Assembly: GCF_003669035.1 (NCBI RefSeq)
Contig: NZ_CP033070.1
Coordinates: 4,402,001 to 4,466,000 of the forward strand
Length of the DNA stretch: 64,000 nucleotides
Source of the DNA: Chryseobacterium sp. 3008163
GTDB taxonomy: Bacteria > Bacteroidota > Bacteroidia > Flavobacteriales > Weeksellaceae
Direction: 5' to 3'
A program made the translations under genes and the position numbers. This document shows, in pieces, positions 25,970 through 35,536 of the stretch. Position 1 is the stretch's first letter, and every line of letters starts with the position of its first letter. Below the pieces are notes generated by a model that saw only the letters and a program-made list of their open reading frames with translations, searched no databases and was not told the origin of the DNA.

Positions 25970-26296
25970 CTAATGGGAAACCGCCTTCAAGCCAATCACC
26001 GAGCCAATCAATGTACAGATAAAAAACATTCTCCAAAAGGTCACAGGATCTTTAAAAACTAAAATTCCCATCAAGACAGTTCCCACTGCGCCAATTCCCG
26101 TCCAGACTGCATAAGCCGTTCCAATCGGTAAAGTTTCAGTTGCTTTGATCAAGAGAAGCATACTGATTGTAAGACAAGCTAAAAAACCACCAAACCACCA
26201 GTACATTTCGTTTCCTGATGTTTCTTTTACCTTTCCTAAACAAGAGGCAAACCCAACTTCAAACAGTCCTGCGATAATTAAAATAATCCAATTCAT
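25970..26296 (-). CDS. sugE: SMR-family exporter, SugE/Gdx type
   Basis: 108 aa from the ATG at 26296 (MNWIILIIAG), four helices, conserved membrane Glu in GLFEVGFA. The segment LPIGTAYAVWTGIGAVGT is diagnostic of the SugE/Gdx branch, whose characterised members export guanidinium and some quaternary ammonium compounds. It lies downstream of a Crp-type regulator on the same strand (gap about 212 bp). No guanidine riboswitch was recognised upstream. Compare the second SMR gene at 46140, also beside a Crp-type regulator. Confidence 0.85.
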   Translation of the reverse strand: MNWIILIIAGLFEVGFASCLGKVKETSGNEMYWWFGGFLACLTISMLLLIKATETLPIGTAYAVWTGIGAVGTVLMGILVFKDPVTFWRMFFICTLIGSVIGLKAVSH

Positions 26297-26508
26297 GAGT
26301 AATAATTTATGACGCAAAGTTGAGGATTTAGTTTTGCTTTAAATTTTACATTTGTTAAAAAATAAATGAATCTTAGAGATTGTCAAATTTTATTTTGAAA
26401 GAAATATTTAATTTAAATAGAAATACTATTTCGCAGATTTAGAAAATCAAGCAGATTAGTTTAAAAAAAATCTGCACTATCTCTATCATCAGAGAGAGTT
26501 TAAAAAAA

Positions 26509-27072
26509 TCACCTTATTTCTGCACGAATCCTGCTTAAACTTACCTGCGTAATTCCTAAGTAGGAAGCAATATGCCCCAACTGAACTCTTTGGATGAGAT
26601 ACGGTTTATCTCTCAGCAAATCTTTATACCGCTCCAAAGCCGTTTTGTACTGCCTTGAGATAATCAGTTCTTCGGTTTTGATCAGTTCACGTTCGGCAAA
26701 TTTTCTTCCCCAATTGGCAATATTGATATCTTCATTAAATAAAGCTTTCAGTTTTGAAGTTTCCAATTGATAAAGTTCACAATCTTCCAAAAGTTCAATA
26801 CTTTCATATCCCGGTTTTTCTTCAACGTAACTTTTCATTGAAACCACAGGTTCGCCTTCTGCTCCAAACCAGAAAGTGATGTCATTATTTTCAGACGACG
26901 CAAAAGCACGAACAATTCCCTTTTTCAAAAAGTAAATATGAGGAACAACTTTGTCAGATTCCATTAAAACAAGTCCCTTTGGATGCTTTACTTCAGTGAT
27001 ATGCTGCTTCAATTTTTTTTTAGAAGTGGTAGTAAGCGGGGAGATGTTATCAATAATTTCGTTGATATTCAT
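26509..27072 (-). CDS. Crp/Fnr-family transcriptional regulator
   Basis: 187 aa. An N-terminal cyclic-nucleotide-binding-like barrel (about 30-130) has a degenerate ligand loop, and there is a short C-terminal HTH (QLGHIASYLGITQVSLSRIR). This form, common in Bacteroidota, often regulates an adjacent detoxification gene. It is upstream of the sugE-like gene on the same strand. The HTH end is nearly identical in plan to the paralogue at 46537 (LGHIASFLGITQETLSRIR). The inducer is unknown. Confidence 0.85.
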   Translation of the reverse strand: MNINEIIDNISPLTTTSKKKLKQHITEVKHPKGLVLMESDKVVPHIYFLKKGIVRAFASSENNDITFWFGAEGEPVVSMKSYVEEKPGYESIELLEDCELYQLETSKLKALFNEDINIANWGRKFAERELIKTEELIISRQYKTALERYKDLLRDKPYLIQRVQLGHIASYLGITQVSLSRIRAEIR

Positions 27073-27118
27073 ATAGAAATTAAATTTGTTAAAAATTAGT
27101 TGAAGCAGTTATCATTCC

Positions 27119-27160
27119 TTGTATTTCGTAAATAAGTGTAACGGCTTTGTTTAAACTTTA
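27119..27160 (+). repeat. Interspersed repeat with AACGGCTTTGTTTA, copy 2
   Basis: Shares TGTATTTC, AAATAAGTG-AACGGCTTTGTTTA and CTTTA with 20627-20670, in the same orientation. Located upstream of era. Confidence 0.65.
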
Positions 27161-27276
27161 AATTTTTAAATGTCCCAAAACCTTAGTTTAACTTTGCGAT
27201 TATAAAATATCAACCAAAAATAGACTTTTTTCAGCATCTAATTTTAATATAGACCACAAGACCGATTTTGTTTTAC

Positions 27277-27284
27277 TAACTTTG
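27277..27284 (+). promoter_or_regulatory. -7 box TAACTTTG for era
   Basis: An exact consensus match 33 nt before the era ATG. Confidence 0.5.
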
Positions 27285-27317
27285 CAAATCGTAATAAAAG
27301 CGACTTAATTTTTTTAT

Positions 27318-28193
27318 ATGCATAAAGCAGGATTTGTAAATATTGTTGGAAAGCCAAACGCCGGAAAATCTACCCTTCTGAATCAATTGATGGGGGAGAA
27401 ACTGGCAATCGTTACTCAAAAGGCACAGACAACCAGACATAGAATTTTTGGAATTTATAACGAAGAAGACTTACAGATCGTATTTTCTGATACTCCTGGA
27501 GTTTTAGATCCTAAATACGGTTTGCAGGAAAAAATGATGGATTTTGTAAAAGATTCATTGCAGGATGCAGACGTTTTTCTTTATATAGTAGACGTTACTG
27601 ATAAATCTGAACAATCAGCATTTTTAATCGAGAAATTGAATAAAATTCCGGTACCGGTTTTACTGTTACTGAATAAAATTGATCAAACCAATCAGGAAGG
27701 TCTTGAGAAAATAGCTACAGAATGGCACGAAAGAATTCCAAAAGCGGAAATTCTTCCGATTTCAGCTTTAAATGCTTTTAATATTGATGTTATTTTACCT
27801 AAATTAAAATCAATGTTACCGGAAAGCCCTGCGTACTATGATAAGGATATGTACACTGATAAGCCTGAAAGATTCTTTGTAAACGAAGCCATCAGAGAGA
27901 AAATTCTTTTGAATTACGATAAAGAAATTCCATATTCGGTAGAAGTGGTTACCGAAATGTTTAAAGAAAAAGAAGGAATTATCTTCATCGATTCTATTAT
28001 TTATGTAGAGAGAGATACCCAAAAAGGAATAATCATCGGACATAAAGGTGAAGCCATCAAAAAAGTTGGGACGGAAGCCAGGATAGATTTGGAGAAATTT
28101 TTCTCAAAAAAAATCCATTTGAATCTGTTTGTTAAAGTGAAAAAAGACTGGAGAAAAAACGACAGAGATTTGAAGAATTTCGGATACCGATAG
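27318..28193 (+). CDS. era: GTPase Era
   Basis: 291 aa. G1 GKPNAGKSTL, G2 region QTTRH, G3 DTPG, G4 NKID, and a C-terminal KH domain (about 200-291, with IIGHKGEAIKKVG). It binds the 3' end of 16S rRNA and acts in small-subunit assembly. The sequence is complete with no frame damage. Confidence 0.97.
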   Translation: MHKAGFVNIVGKPNAGKSTLLNQLMGEKLAIVTQKAQTTRHRIFGIYNEEDLQIVFSDTPGVLDPKYGLQEKMMDFVKDSLQDADVFLYIVDVTDKSEQSAFLIEKLNKIPVPVLLLLNKIDQTNQEGLEKIATEWHERIPKAEILPISALNAFNIDVILPKLKSMLPESPAYYDKDMYTDKPERFFVNEAIREKILLNYDKEIPYSVEVVTEMFKEKEGIIFIDSIIYVERDTQKGIIIGHKGEAIKKVGTEARIDLEKFFSKKIHLNLFVKVKKDWRKNDRDLKNFGYR

Positions 28194-28260
28194 ACTAAAA
28201 AGTCAATATTCATCGTTGTATTAAAAGATTTTTATTATCTTTAAACTAAATTTTTAATCA

Positions 28261-28689
28261 ATGAGTTATTCAAACTTAAAAGCTAATCCCATATACATAG
28301 ACATCGTTTTATTGATAGTAAGATTATTTATAGGTTTTGCGATGTTGTCTCACGGTTTTCCAAAGCTTCAGATGTTATTAGAAGGTGGTGATATTCAATT
28401 TTTTGATTTCCTAGGATTAGGTCCGAAAATATCTTTAGGTCTGACTGTTTTTGCTGAATTTGTATGTTCTATTTTCCTGATTTTGGGATTATTTACAAGA
28501 ATAGCCGTAGGTTTTCTCATCTTTACAATGATCATTGCAGGATTTGTAGTCCATGGTGCTGATCCATTTGATAAAAAAGAAATGAGTTTGCTTTACTTAG
28601 CAATTTATTTGCTCATCATGGTTTTAGGAGCGGGAAGATTCTCAATTGATGGCATGATAGAAAAGAAAAGAAGAGCTTCAGAATGGTAA
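28261..28689 (+). CDS. DoxX-family membrane protein
   Basis: 142 aa, four predicted helices. An N-terminal RLFIGFAMLSHGFPKL and a second LGLFTRIAVGF match the DoxX/DoxD-like family. Such proteins are inner-membrane components linked to redox stress or thiosulfate oxidation in some species. The role here is unknown. It follows era by about 67 bp. Confidence 0.82.
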   Translation: MSYSNLKANPIYIDIVLLIVRLFIGFAMLSHGFPKLQMLLEGGDIQFFDFLGLGPKISLGLTVFAEFVCSIFLILGLFTRIAVGFLIFTMIIAGFVVHGADPFDKKEMSLLYLAIYLLIMVLGAGRFSIDGMIEKKRRASEW

Positions 28690-28711
28690 AGTTTTATTTT
28701 TAAAAATATAC

Positions 28712-28739
28712 AAGCGGTAATTTTTTTGCCGCTTTTTTG
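28712..28739 (+). terminator. Terminator after doxX-like gene
   Basis: The stem AAGCGG/CCGCTT around a T-rich loop is followed by T6. Confidence 0.75.
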
Positions 28740-28758
28740 TGTCATATTTTTTTATTTA

Positions 28759-28812
28759 ATAGGATTGTATCCTATTCTTTGTTAAATCGTCCCTTTGGGA
28801 CTATGGTTGATA
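28759..28812. repeat. Interspersed repeat, copy B (inverse of copy A)
   Basis: The reverse complement matches 7345-7400, including GTCCCAAAGGGACG and GGATA-AATCCTAT. It lies 108 bp before the S9 peptidase start. Confidence 0.7.
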
Positions 28813-28919
28813 TGCTTCTAAAAACCTTTTGATTTGAATATTTAAGTTTTCAGGATAATTTCGTACAATTTTTTTGGTTAAATACTTTTCATTAAATTCG
28901 TGAAAAATCAAAAAAGATT

Positions 28920-31322
28920 ATGAAGATCAAACTAACCATCTGTTTACTGGCGTTTCTCAACCTCTATGATGCACAGGAAAACATTTCTTATCAGAAACCT
29001 TCTGCAGAAATTCTTAAACTTGCAGATTACGACAGACCGCCAAGTGTTTTGACTAATTCAAAAAAAGACTGGGTGGTTTTTGTATACCGACCGACCTATA
29101 AGACCTTGGATGATCTTAATCAGCAGGAAATGAAACTGGGAGGTTTGAGAATCAATCCTGTAACGAATATTTCGAGCTCTACATCTTATTCTTACAATTT
29201 GAAAGTAAGAAAGATGAATGATAAAACAGAAGTTCAGGTTAAAGGTCTGCCAACAAATCCTAAAATTACCAATACTTCTTTTTCGCCCGACGAGAAAAAA
29301 TTAGCTTTCACAAACACTACCGATAAAGGCGTTGAACTTTGGGTTGTTGACTTAGAAACGGCAACGGCAAAAAAAATCACAAAAGATAATCTGAATGCCA
29401 ATTTAGGAAATCCGTACAGTTGGATCAAAGACTCTCAAAGTTTTCTGATTAAAGTTCTTCCTGAGAACAGACCGAAACTCACAGATTCTTCAAAGGATTT
29501 ACCAACCGGACCAATCGTTTCGACCGCTGACGGAAAGGTTTCTCAAAACAGAACGTATCAGGATCTGCTTAAAAATCCGCAGGATGAAAAGAATTTTGAA
29601 ATTCTTACCGCATCAGAATTGTTTAATGTAGATTTAAACGGAAATTTAAAAAAGATAAAAGATCAGGATTTATACAGTGGAATCAGCTATTCTCCAGACG
29701 GAAATTATCTGATGCTGACCACTATCAAAAAGCCGTTCTCGTACATCGTTCCATTGAACAGATTCCCAATGACGACAACTGTTTATGATAACAAAGGAAA
29801 CGTCGTAAAAGTTGTTAATGAAGTTCCGTTGAATGAGATTATGCCTAAGGGTTTTTCTTCTGTAAGAACTGGAAAAAGAGATATGAGCTGGAGAGCCGAT
29901 CTGCCTGCAACGTTGGTTTTTGCAGAAGCTTTGGATGGAGGAGATCAATCAAAAGCCGTTGATTTCAGGGATGAAGTTTTCACATGGGAAGCTCCGTTTA
30001 CTGCTATTCCAAAGTCTTTCTTTAAAACAAAGCAAAGATATGAAGGAACCAGCTGGACGAATAATCATTACGCAGTAGTTTCTGAAGGTTGGTATGATAC
30101 CCGAAACACAAAGTCTTATCTGGTAGATTTAAATGACGGAAAATCTCAGATCATTGAAGACCGAAATTATCAGGATGTCTACAGCGATCCGGGAAGTTTT
30201 AATACCACCAAAAATGATTTCGGAAGATATGTTTTAGATATGAAAGGTGACAAGGCATATTTAATTGGAGCAGGATTCACCAAAGACGGACAGCATCCTT
30301 TCATCGATGAGATGGATATGAAATCTTTGAAAAAGAAAAGACTCTATACTTCAAATCTTAAAGGTGCAAAAGAAGAAATCATCGATATCATCAATCCTGC
30401 GAAAGGAGAGGTGTTGACAATTCAGCAGTCGGCAAGTCAGTATCCGAATTATTTTAAGAAAAATATTAAATCTAATAAAGCAGAAGCGGTTACTAATTTT
30501 GCCAATCCTTTTGAAAGTATTAAAGATGTTTATAAAGAAGTGATTACGTACAAAAGAAATGACGGCGTTACTTTAACGGGAACACTTTATTTACCTGCAA
30601 ACTACGACAGAAAAGCTAAAAAAGAAAAACTTCCTTTGTTGATTTGGGCATATCCTACAGAATATAAAGACAAAAACACAGCAGGACAAAATACCCAAAA
30701 CCCGAATGACTTTACGTTCCCATACTACGGTTCGTTTGTATACTGGACGACGAAAGGGTATGCGGTTCTTGACGATGCTGCTTTCCCAATCATCGGAGAA
30801 GGAAAAACAGAACCTAATGATACTTTCATACCTCAATTGGTGGCCAATGGAAAAGCAGCCATCGATGCTGTAGATCAGTTGGGTTACATCGACAGAAATA
30901 AAGTAGCAGTTGGCGGACATTCTTACGGAGCATTTATGACGGCCAATCTTTTGACTCATTCTAAAGATTACGCTTGCGGAATTGCCAGAAGTGGAGCCTA
31001 CAACAGAACGCTGACGCCTTTTGGTTTCCAGAGTGAACAGAGAAATTACTGGGATATCCCTGAAATTTACAACACGATGTCACCGTTTATGAATGCAGAC
31101 AAAATGAAGACACCGATGTTGCTGATTCATGGTGATGCTGACAACAATCCTGGGACATTTACTTTGCAGACCGAACGATATTTCCAGGCTTTGAAAAATC
31201 TTGGTGCGCCCGTAAAAATGGTTCTTCTGCCAAAAGAAGCTCACGGATATGTAGCTAAAGAAAACATTCTTCATCTTCTTTGGGAACAGGATCAGTTTCT
31301 GGAGAAATGTCTGAAGAAATAA
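28920..31322 (+). CDS. Exported S9-family prolyl oligopeptidase-like peptidase
   Basis: 800 aa with a signal peptide (about 1-18, YDAQ). A beta-propeller-like region (about 50-520) precedes an alpha/beta-hydrolase catalytic domain (about 560-800). The catalytic Ser lies in GGHSYGAFM, the Asp in HGDADNNPGTF, and the His in PKEAHGY near the end. It probably cleaves peptides in the periplasm; glutamyl or dipeptidyl specificity is not determinable. It stands alone between a terminator and a hairpin. Confidence 0.9.
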   Translation: MKIKLTICLLAFLNLYDAQENISYQKPSAEILKLADYDRPPSVLTNSKKDWVVFVYRPTYKTLDDLNQQEMKLGGLRINPVTNISSSTSYSYNLKVRKMNDKTEVQVKGLPTNPKITNTSFSPDEKKLAFTNTTDKGVELWVVDLETATAKKITKDNLNANLGNPYSWIKDSQSFLIKVLPENRPKLTDSSKDLPTGPIVSTADGKVSQNRTYQDLLKNPQDEKNFEILTASELFNVDLNGNLKKIKDQDLYSGISYSPDGNYLMLTTIKKPFSYIVPLNRFPMTTTVYDNKGNVVKVVNEVPLNEIMPKGFSSVRTGKRDMSWRADLPATLVFAEALDGGDQSKAVDFRDEVFTWEAPFTAIPKSFFKTKQRYEGTSWTNNHYAVVSEGWYDTRNTKSYLVDLNDGKSQIIEDRNYQDVYSDPGSFNTTKNDFGRYVLDMKGDKAYLIGAGFTKDGQHPFIDEMDMKSLKKKRLYTSNLKGAKEEIIDIINPAKGEVLTIQQSASQYPNYFKKNIKSNKAEAVTNFANPFESIKDVYKEVITYKRNDGVTLTGTLYLPANYDRKAKKEKLPLLIWAYPTEYKDKNTAGQNTQNPNDFTFPYYGSFVYWTTKGYAVLDDAAFPIIGEGKTEPNDTFIPQLVANGKAAIDAVDQLGYIDRNKVAVGGHSYGAFMTANLLTHSKDYACGIARSGAYNRTLTPFGFQSEQRNYWDIPEIYNTMSPFMNADKMKTPMLLIHGDADNNPGTFTLQTERYFQALKNLGAPVKMVLLPKEAHGYVAKENILHLLWEQDQFLEKCLKK

Positions 31323-31328
31323 ATATGA

Positions 31329-31354
31329 AACCCGTTCATTTGAGCGGGTTTTTA
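31329..31354 (+). terminator. Terminator after S9 peptidase
   Basis: The stem AACCCG/CGGGTT has an A-T-rich loop and a T5 tail. Confidence 0.8.
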
Positions 31355-31382
31355 TTTTATTTGTATTTTAAAATTGAAAATT

Positions 31383-31817
31383 ATGCCAATAGTAAGACGT
31401 TCAGAGCAAAAAAGACAAACACTTGAAGATTTTTACAGGGAATTTGTTCCCAAATCTGAAGATACATTTGAAGATGTTGGAACTCCAATGTTGGAAGTGT
31501 TGAAATTTTTAAATACAAGCTTTAAAAATACTGTCATTTACGGCTTAACTTCACATACTCACTTACTTCTGTTTAATAATGATAAAAGTGATAAGTTTTA
31601 TATCTTAATTGCTGGATACCAATCAGAATATTATAATGAATTTATTATTGAATATGTAATTCCTGAAGATAAAAGGCCTTGGGAAGATGCCGTGATAAAA
31701 GGGAGAACCAGAGAGTTGGAGGATTTAAAAAAGATGATTATTATTTCAATGATTGAATCTGGAGGTTGGAAAGATAACCCGGAATTGGAAATTTGTTTTA
31801 AAAAATATAAATCTTAA
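31383..31817 (+). CDS. Uncharacterised cytoplasmic protein (144 aa)
   Basis: Starts at the ATG at 31383 (MPIVRRSEQKRQ); a TTG nine bases earlier is less likely. It is soluble with no signal peptide or recognised motif. A beta-rich middle (TVIYGLTSHTHLLLF, KFYILIAGYQSEYYNEFIIEY) is followed by a charged helical end. Base composition resembles the neighbours. No function is assigned. Confidence 0.7.
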   Translation: MPIVRRSEQKRQTLEDFYREFVPKSEDTFEDVGTPMLEVLKFLNTSFKNTVIYGLTSHTHLLLFNNDKSDKFYILIAGYQSEYYNEFIIEYVIPEDKRPWEDAVIKGRTRELEDLKKMIIISMIESGGWKDNPELEICFKKYKS

Positions 31818-31946
31818 AAACCATTTTTTTATGGATTTCAATATAGAATAATTCACATTGTGTTCATGTTATTTTTTGTAATTTTCTGCTGTAAAAATTT
31901 AGTTTAAATATTAAATTCCAAAAGGATTTCTGTTACAAAAAAAGTT

Positions 31947-32519
31947 ATGTTAAAAACAAACCAACCATTTTTAGATTATTTAGAAAAAATATATAATAAT
32001 CAGGACAATAAAGGAAATATCATTTTAGAATCTTTTGAAAAAGGAGAAAAAATACTGACCCAAAATGAGATTTCAACCAATATCATGCTCATCAGAACCG
32101 GAATTACAAAATGTTTTTTCACAGAAAAAAATGGTCACGAGTACATTGTTGAATTCTTAGGAAAAGGAGAGATTATTGGTGAAATAGAGGTGATGAAGAA
32201 TGTTCCGTGTATTTGCAGTATCGAAGCGATAACAGAAGTTACAGTATTTTCGATGACAATTCCGTACTTTCAGTCACTGATCAAGAGCAACATCAATTTA
32301 AATCATTTATTGCTTGATGTTTTTGCTGAACGTATTGTTAATACTTCAAACAGATCATCTTATCAGCAACTTCACGCAACAGAACATACTTTGTCTCAAC
32401 TTTTAGAACTAAAAGCGAAAGAAATGAAAGTTTCAAAAGAAGATATGGCAACTTATTTGGGAACTACAGTTCGAAGTCTGAACAAAGCTTTAAAAGACTC
32501 TAAAGAAAAGATGATGTGA
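31947..32519 (+). CDS. Crp/Fnr-family transcriptional regulator
   Basis: 190 aa. A cyclic-nucleotide-binding fold (about 25-140, with EFLGKGEIIGEIEVM) and a C-terminal HTH (VSKEDMATYLGTTVRSLNKAL). It is the intact partner of a closely related but deleted copy at 33424-33808, with the HAD gene between them on the opposite strand. The ligand and targets are unknown. Confidence 0.85.
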   Translation: MLKTNQPFLDYLEKIYNNQDNKGNIILESFEKGEKILTQNEISTNIMLIRTGITKCFFTEKNGHEYIVEFLGKGEIIGEIEVMKNVPCICSIEAITEVTVFSMTIPYFQSLIKSNINLNHLLLDVFAERIVNTSNRSSYQQLHATEHTLSQLLELKAKEMKVSKEDMATYLGTTVRSLNKALKDSKEKMM

Positions 32520-32626
32520 TTTAATTGCTAATATTACATTGCACCTTTATTTCCATCAAAATCATTTGAGAAACGTTTGAAGAAATAAACACAAAAAACT
32601 TCGCTCAATCTGGGCGAGGTTTTCAT

Positions 32627-33334
32627 TTAAAAAATATTTTTAGTGTCTAAATAAGAAATTACCTCCTTCATATTTTTCAATTCTATAAAACGATCATGTT
32701 CCAAATGATGTTCATGCTGTTCGTGGCTCCAAGTAATATGGTAAGGAATATGTGCAGCGAATCCACCAATTTCCAAAACAGGTAAGATATCTGATTTTAT
32801 GGAATTTCCAAGCATCAAAAAGTTATCAGGCTGACAGTCGAGATGTTTTAACAATTTTCTATAATCAGACTCTTTTTTATCACTCATGATTTCAATATGA
32901 TGAAAATAATCCTGTAATCCTGATTTTTTAAGTTTACGTTCCTGATCCAACAAATCTCCTTTGGTGGCTATTACCAGCCTGTAGCTTCCTTTTAATTGAT
33001 CTAATGTTTCGGTAACGCCATCCAACAACTCAATGGGTTTTTGAAGAAGTTCTTTTCCTATTTCAATAGTTTTATTGATGAGTTTAAGAGAAGCAGTGTT
33101 TTCGGAAACTCTGCTGATCGTTTCAATCATACAAAGTATAAAACCTTTTACACCATAGCCATAAAGATGAAGATTCTGCATTTCGGTTTTAAATAATTCC
33201 TGAGATACAGAATGTTGCGGAAGATAGTTTTCAAGAAGAATACAAAATTCTCTTTCAGCTTTCTGAAAATATGGTTCATTGATCCATAAAGTATCATCTG
33301 CATCAAAAGCAATTGTCGTTATACCATTGTTCAT
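32627..33334 (-). CDS. HAD-superfamily hydrolase
   Basis: 235 aa from the ATG at 33334, placed just before motif I (IAFDADDTLW). A helical cap (about 20-90) is followed by motif II (VIATKGD) and motif IV (LGNSIKSDILPV). Similar to haloacid-dehalogenase phosphatases; the substrate is unknown. It is sandwiched between two Crp paralogues, one decayed, suggesting that it moved or was duplicated with them. Confidence 0.8.
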   Translation of the reverse strand: MNNGITTIAFDADDTLWINEPYFQKAEREFCILLENYLPQHSVSQELFKTEMQNLHLYGYGVKGFILCMIETISRVSENTASLKLINKTIEIGKELLQKPIELLDGVTETLDQLKGSYRLVIATKGDLLDQERKLKKSGLQDYFHHIEIMSDKKESDYRKLLKHLDCQPDNFLMLGNSIKSDILPVLEIGGFAAHIPYHITWSHEQHEHHLEHDRFIELKNMKEVISYLDTKNIF

Positions 33335-33423
33335 ATTCTGTTTACTTGAGTTTTTGTAATTTTCTGCCAACAAAATTCATTATAAAAAACAAAACAGAAA
33401 AGGACATTTGTCCCAACCGAAAT

Positions 33424-33808
33424 ATGCTACGTATGAATCCTCAATTTTTAGATTATACAAGCCGGAGAATAAAAAATGTTGTTCTGAAATCTTTTGAATC
33501 TTGTCTTTGCAGTATCGAGGCCATAACAGAAGTTACTGTTTTTTCAATGACAATTCCGTACTTTCAGTCATTGATCAAGAGCAACATCAATTTAACTCAA
33601 TTATTGCTTGATGTTTTTGCAGAACGTATTGTCAATACTTCAAACGAATCCTCGTACCAGCAGCTTCACGCAACAGAACATACTTTTGGAACTAAAGGCG
33701 AAAGAAATGAAGATTTCAAAAGAAGATATGGCAGCTTATTTGGGAACTACAGTCAGAAGTCTGAATAAGGCTTTGAAAGGACATCATGAAAATAATTCTA
33801 AAGAATAA
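33424..33808 (+). pseudogene. Deleted paralogue of the Crp/Fnr regulator at 31947
   Basis: Matches the intact copy almost word for word in SIEAITEVTVFSMTIPYFQS and the HTH (YLGTTVRSLNKAL) but lacks about 55 residues of the binding domain after LKSFES. An 11-bp deletion near 33683 (CATACTTTTGG, versus CATACTTTGTCTCAACTTTTAG in the intact gene) then shifts the frame before the HTH. The deletion falls between CTTT repeats, typical of slippage. This is real decay. Confidence 0.88.
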
Positions 33809-33893
33809 TTCTCTTATCATTTAAATAATCTTCCTGTATATTTGCAATATGCTATTATAAATGGTAGAGATGAAATTTTGAAACACACACTGA

Positions 33894-34114
33894 GAAGATT
33901 TACCGAAAATTGTTGACATCTATAACTCAACGATTCCTTCAAGAATGGTCATGATACGGAAAATGTTTCCGTTGAAAGTAAATTTGAATGGTTTAGCGAA
34001 TCGAGTTTAAAGCTATTCAGATATTTTAGCTTTGAAGATTGGGGAATATTTTCTGATGTCGCAGTTTTGGATGGAGCAGAGAGGGCTTTGGTGATTTTAG
34101 GAAAGAGTGTGTGA
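33894..34114 (+). pseudogene. Remnant of a phosphinothricin-type N-acetyltransferase
   Basis: Segments EDLPKIVDIYNSTIPSRMV, then (after a frame change near 33948) DTENVSVESKFEWF, run directly into FEDWGIFSDVAVLDGAERAL and VILGKSV-stop. These are the N- and C-terminal parts of PAT-type GNATs, joined with the middle (about 90 residues) missing. The start is also missing. Confidence 0.7.
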
Positions 34115-34176
34115 TTATTTGATTAATTATTTTCATTAGCTCTAAAAAAAATTAAACTTTAATATATTCACTTATT

Positions 34177-35534
34177 TTGAAAAACATAATCTACTTTTTT
34201 GTATTTATTCTTTTTTTACCAGTAAAGGACAGGCTAAAAAAGATATTTTTCTTATTCCATATCTGGTCGGAAATAAATGGGGATTAGCAGATACTTTAGG
34301 AAATATTAAAGTTAAACCTCAATATGATGAAGTGATAGACTTTACTATACAACCTCGCAAGTATGGGAGTATCCCACCTAATTCATTTTATTATGTCAGA
34401 AAAAATAATGAAATATATTTTATTGATGCTGGAAATAACAGGTATTTCAAAGACTACGAGCTAATAAAATCTCATAATGAAAAAAGAGTACTTTTCAAAA
34501 AAAATGGAAAAGTAGGCTTTCAGAGACCAAGTTTTAACAAGGGAGAATGGAAGCTGATAGGAGATCCTACATCCTATAAATATGACAATATTTACAATTA
34601 TCCGAATGCTAATTCACTATTTACCTTAATTGTAGTTAACAAAAAAAAAGGATTAATGTTTTATGATGGAGAAATCATTATTCCTACGGAATACGATTCT
34701 ATTTCTTATTCAAAATCTCTTGATGTTTGGGATTTTAATGCTTATCAATTAGATAATAATAAAAAAATAATCCAAACAAAAAAATATACAAAAAGCATAA
34801 ACTTACCCCCACTTCCCGGGATTATAAACAAAAATAAAGATTCTAATCTTTTGGAAAGAAAGGAAATGGATGCTTTGTATAAGAAATCTTATAATTTGAG
34901 TAATTATAACAATGTTTACTATTATAGAGATTATTTACCTGCTATAGTAAAAGACAATAACAGTAATAAGTTTGGAATTGTCTCTACTCTGAAACCTGAA
35001 AAAATAGACTTTCTATATGATGATATATTTACTGTTGAGTATCATATCTCAGGTGAAAAAGAGAAGTATAAAGCCTATGCCTTTAAAAAAGGAAATATTT
35101 ATGGATTGTTTGATAAGTCTGACAATAAGTATATCCCTTATCCATATGAATATGATGCTATAAAGCAAAAATATTACACTACAAACGATATTAATTCCTC
35201 TGCAGCTGCTTATGAAATGCCATATTTGGTTTTCAGTAAAAAAAATAAATACGGAGTAGATAATTTTAATCTTAAACTTTTTAATATGATTCCTTTTGAT
35301 TACGATGATATTGTTGATAGAAGTATGATTGTAAAAGATAAAATGTTTGGAGTTTGGGATGATACTCCACTTAGGAAAATTCATATTCCCGCTAAATATC
35401 TCATAAAACCTGAACTTATTAAAGAAATTCAAATCGCAGATGCACGGAGAGCCTATATTTATAAATGCTTGAATAAAGAAAATAAAAGTGTATTTGTATA
35501 TAGGAACGGAATTGAATTTTATAGAAAAAAATAA
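34177..35534 (+). pseudogene. Exported WG-repeat protein, frameshifted near the start
   Basis: The main frame (from 34332) encodes at least six WG-type beta repeats, for example NKFGIVSTLKPEKIDFLYDDI and NIYGLFD, each with a G followed by a Tyr-Asp-rich strand. Upstream, adding one T to the T7 run at 34211-34217 joins a signal peptide (KNIIYFFVFILFF, from a TTG at 34177) to GQAKKDIFLIPYLVGNKWGLAD, a first WG repeat. The restored protein is about 452 aa. The family function is poorly defined. Probably a base-call error. Confidence 0.75.
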
Positions 35535-35536
35535 AT

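Noticed and set aside
26297-26508. Guanidine riboswitch before the SugE-type gene
   Set aside because: Looked for, because this pump type is often controlled this way; no conserved stem or ACGR-type loops were recognised.
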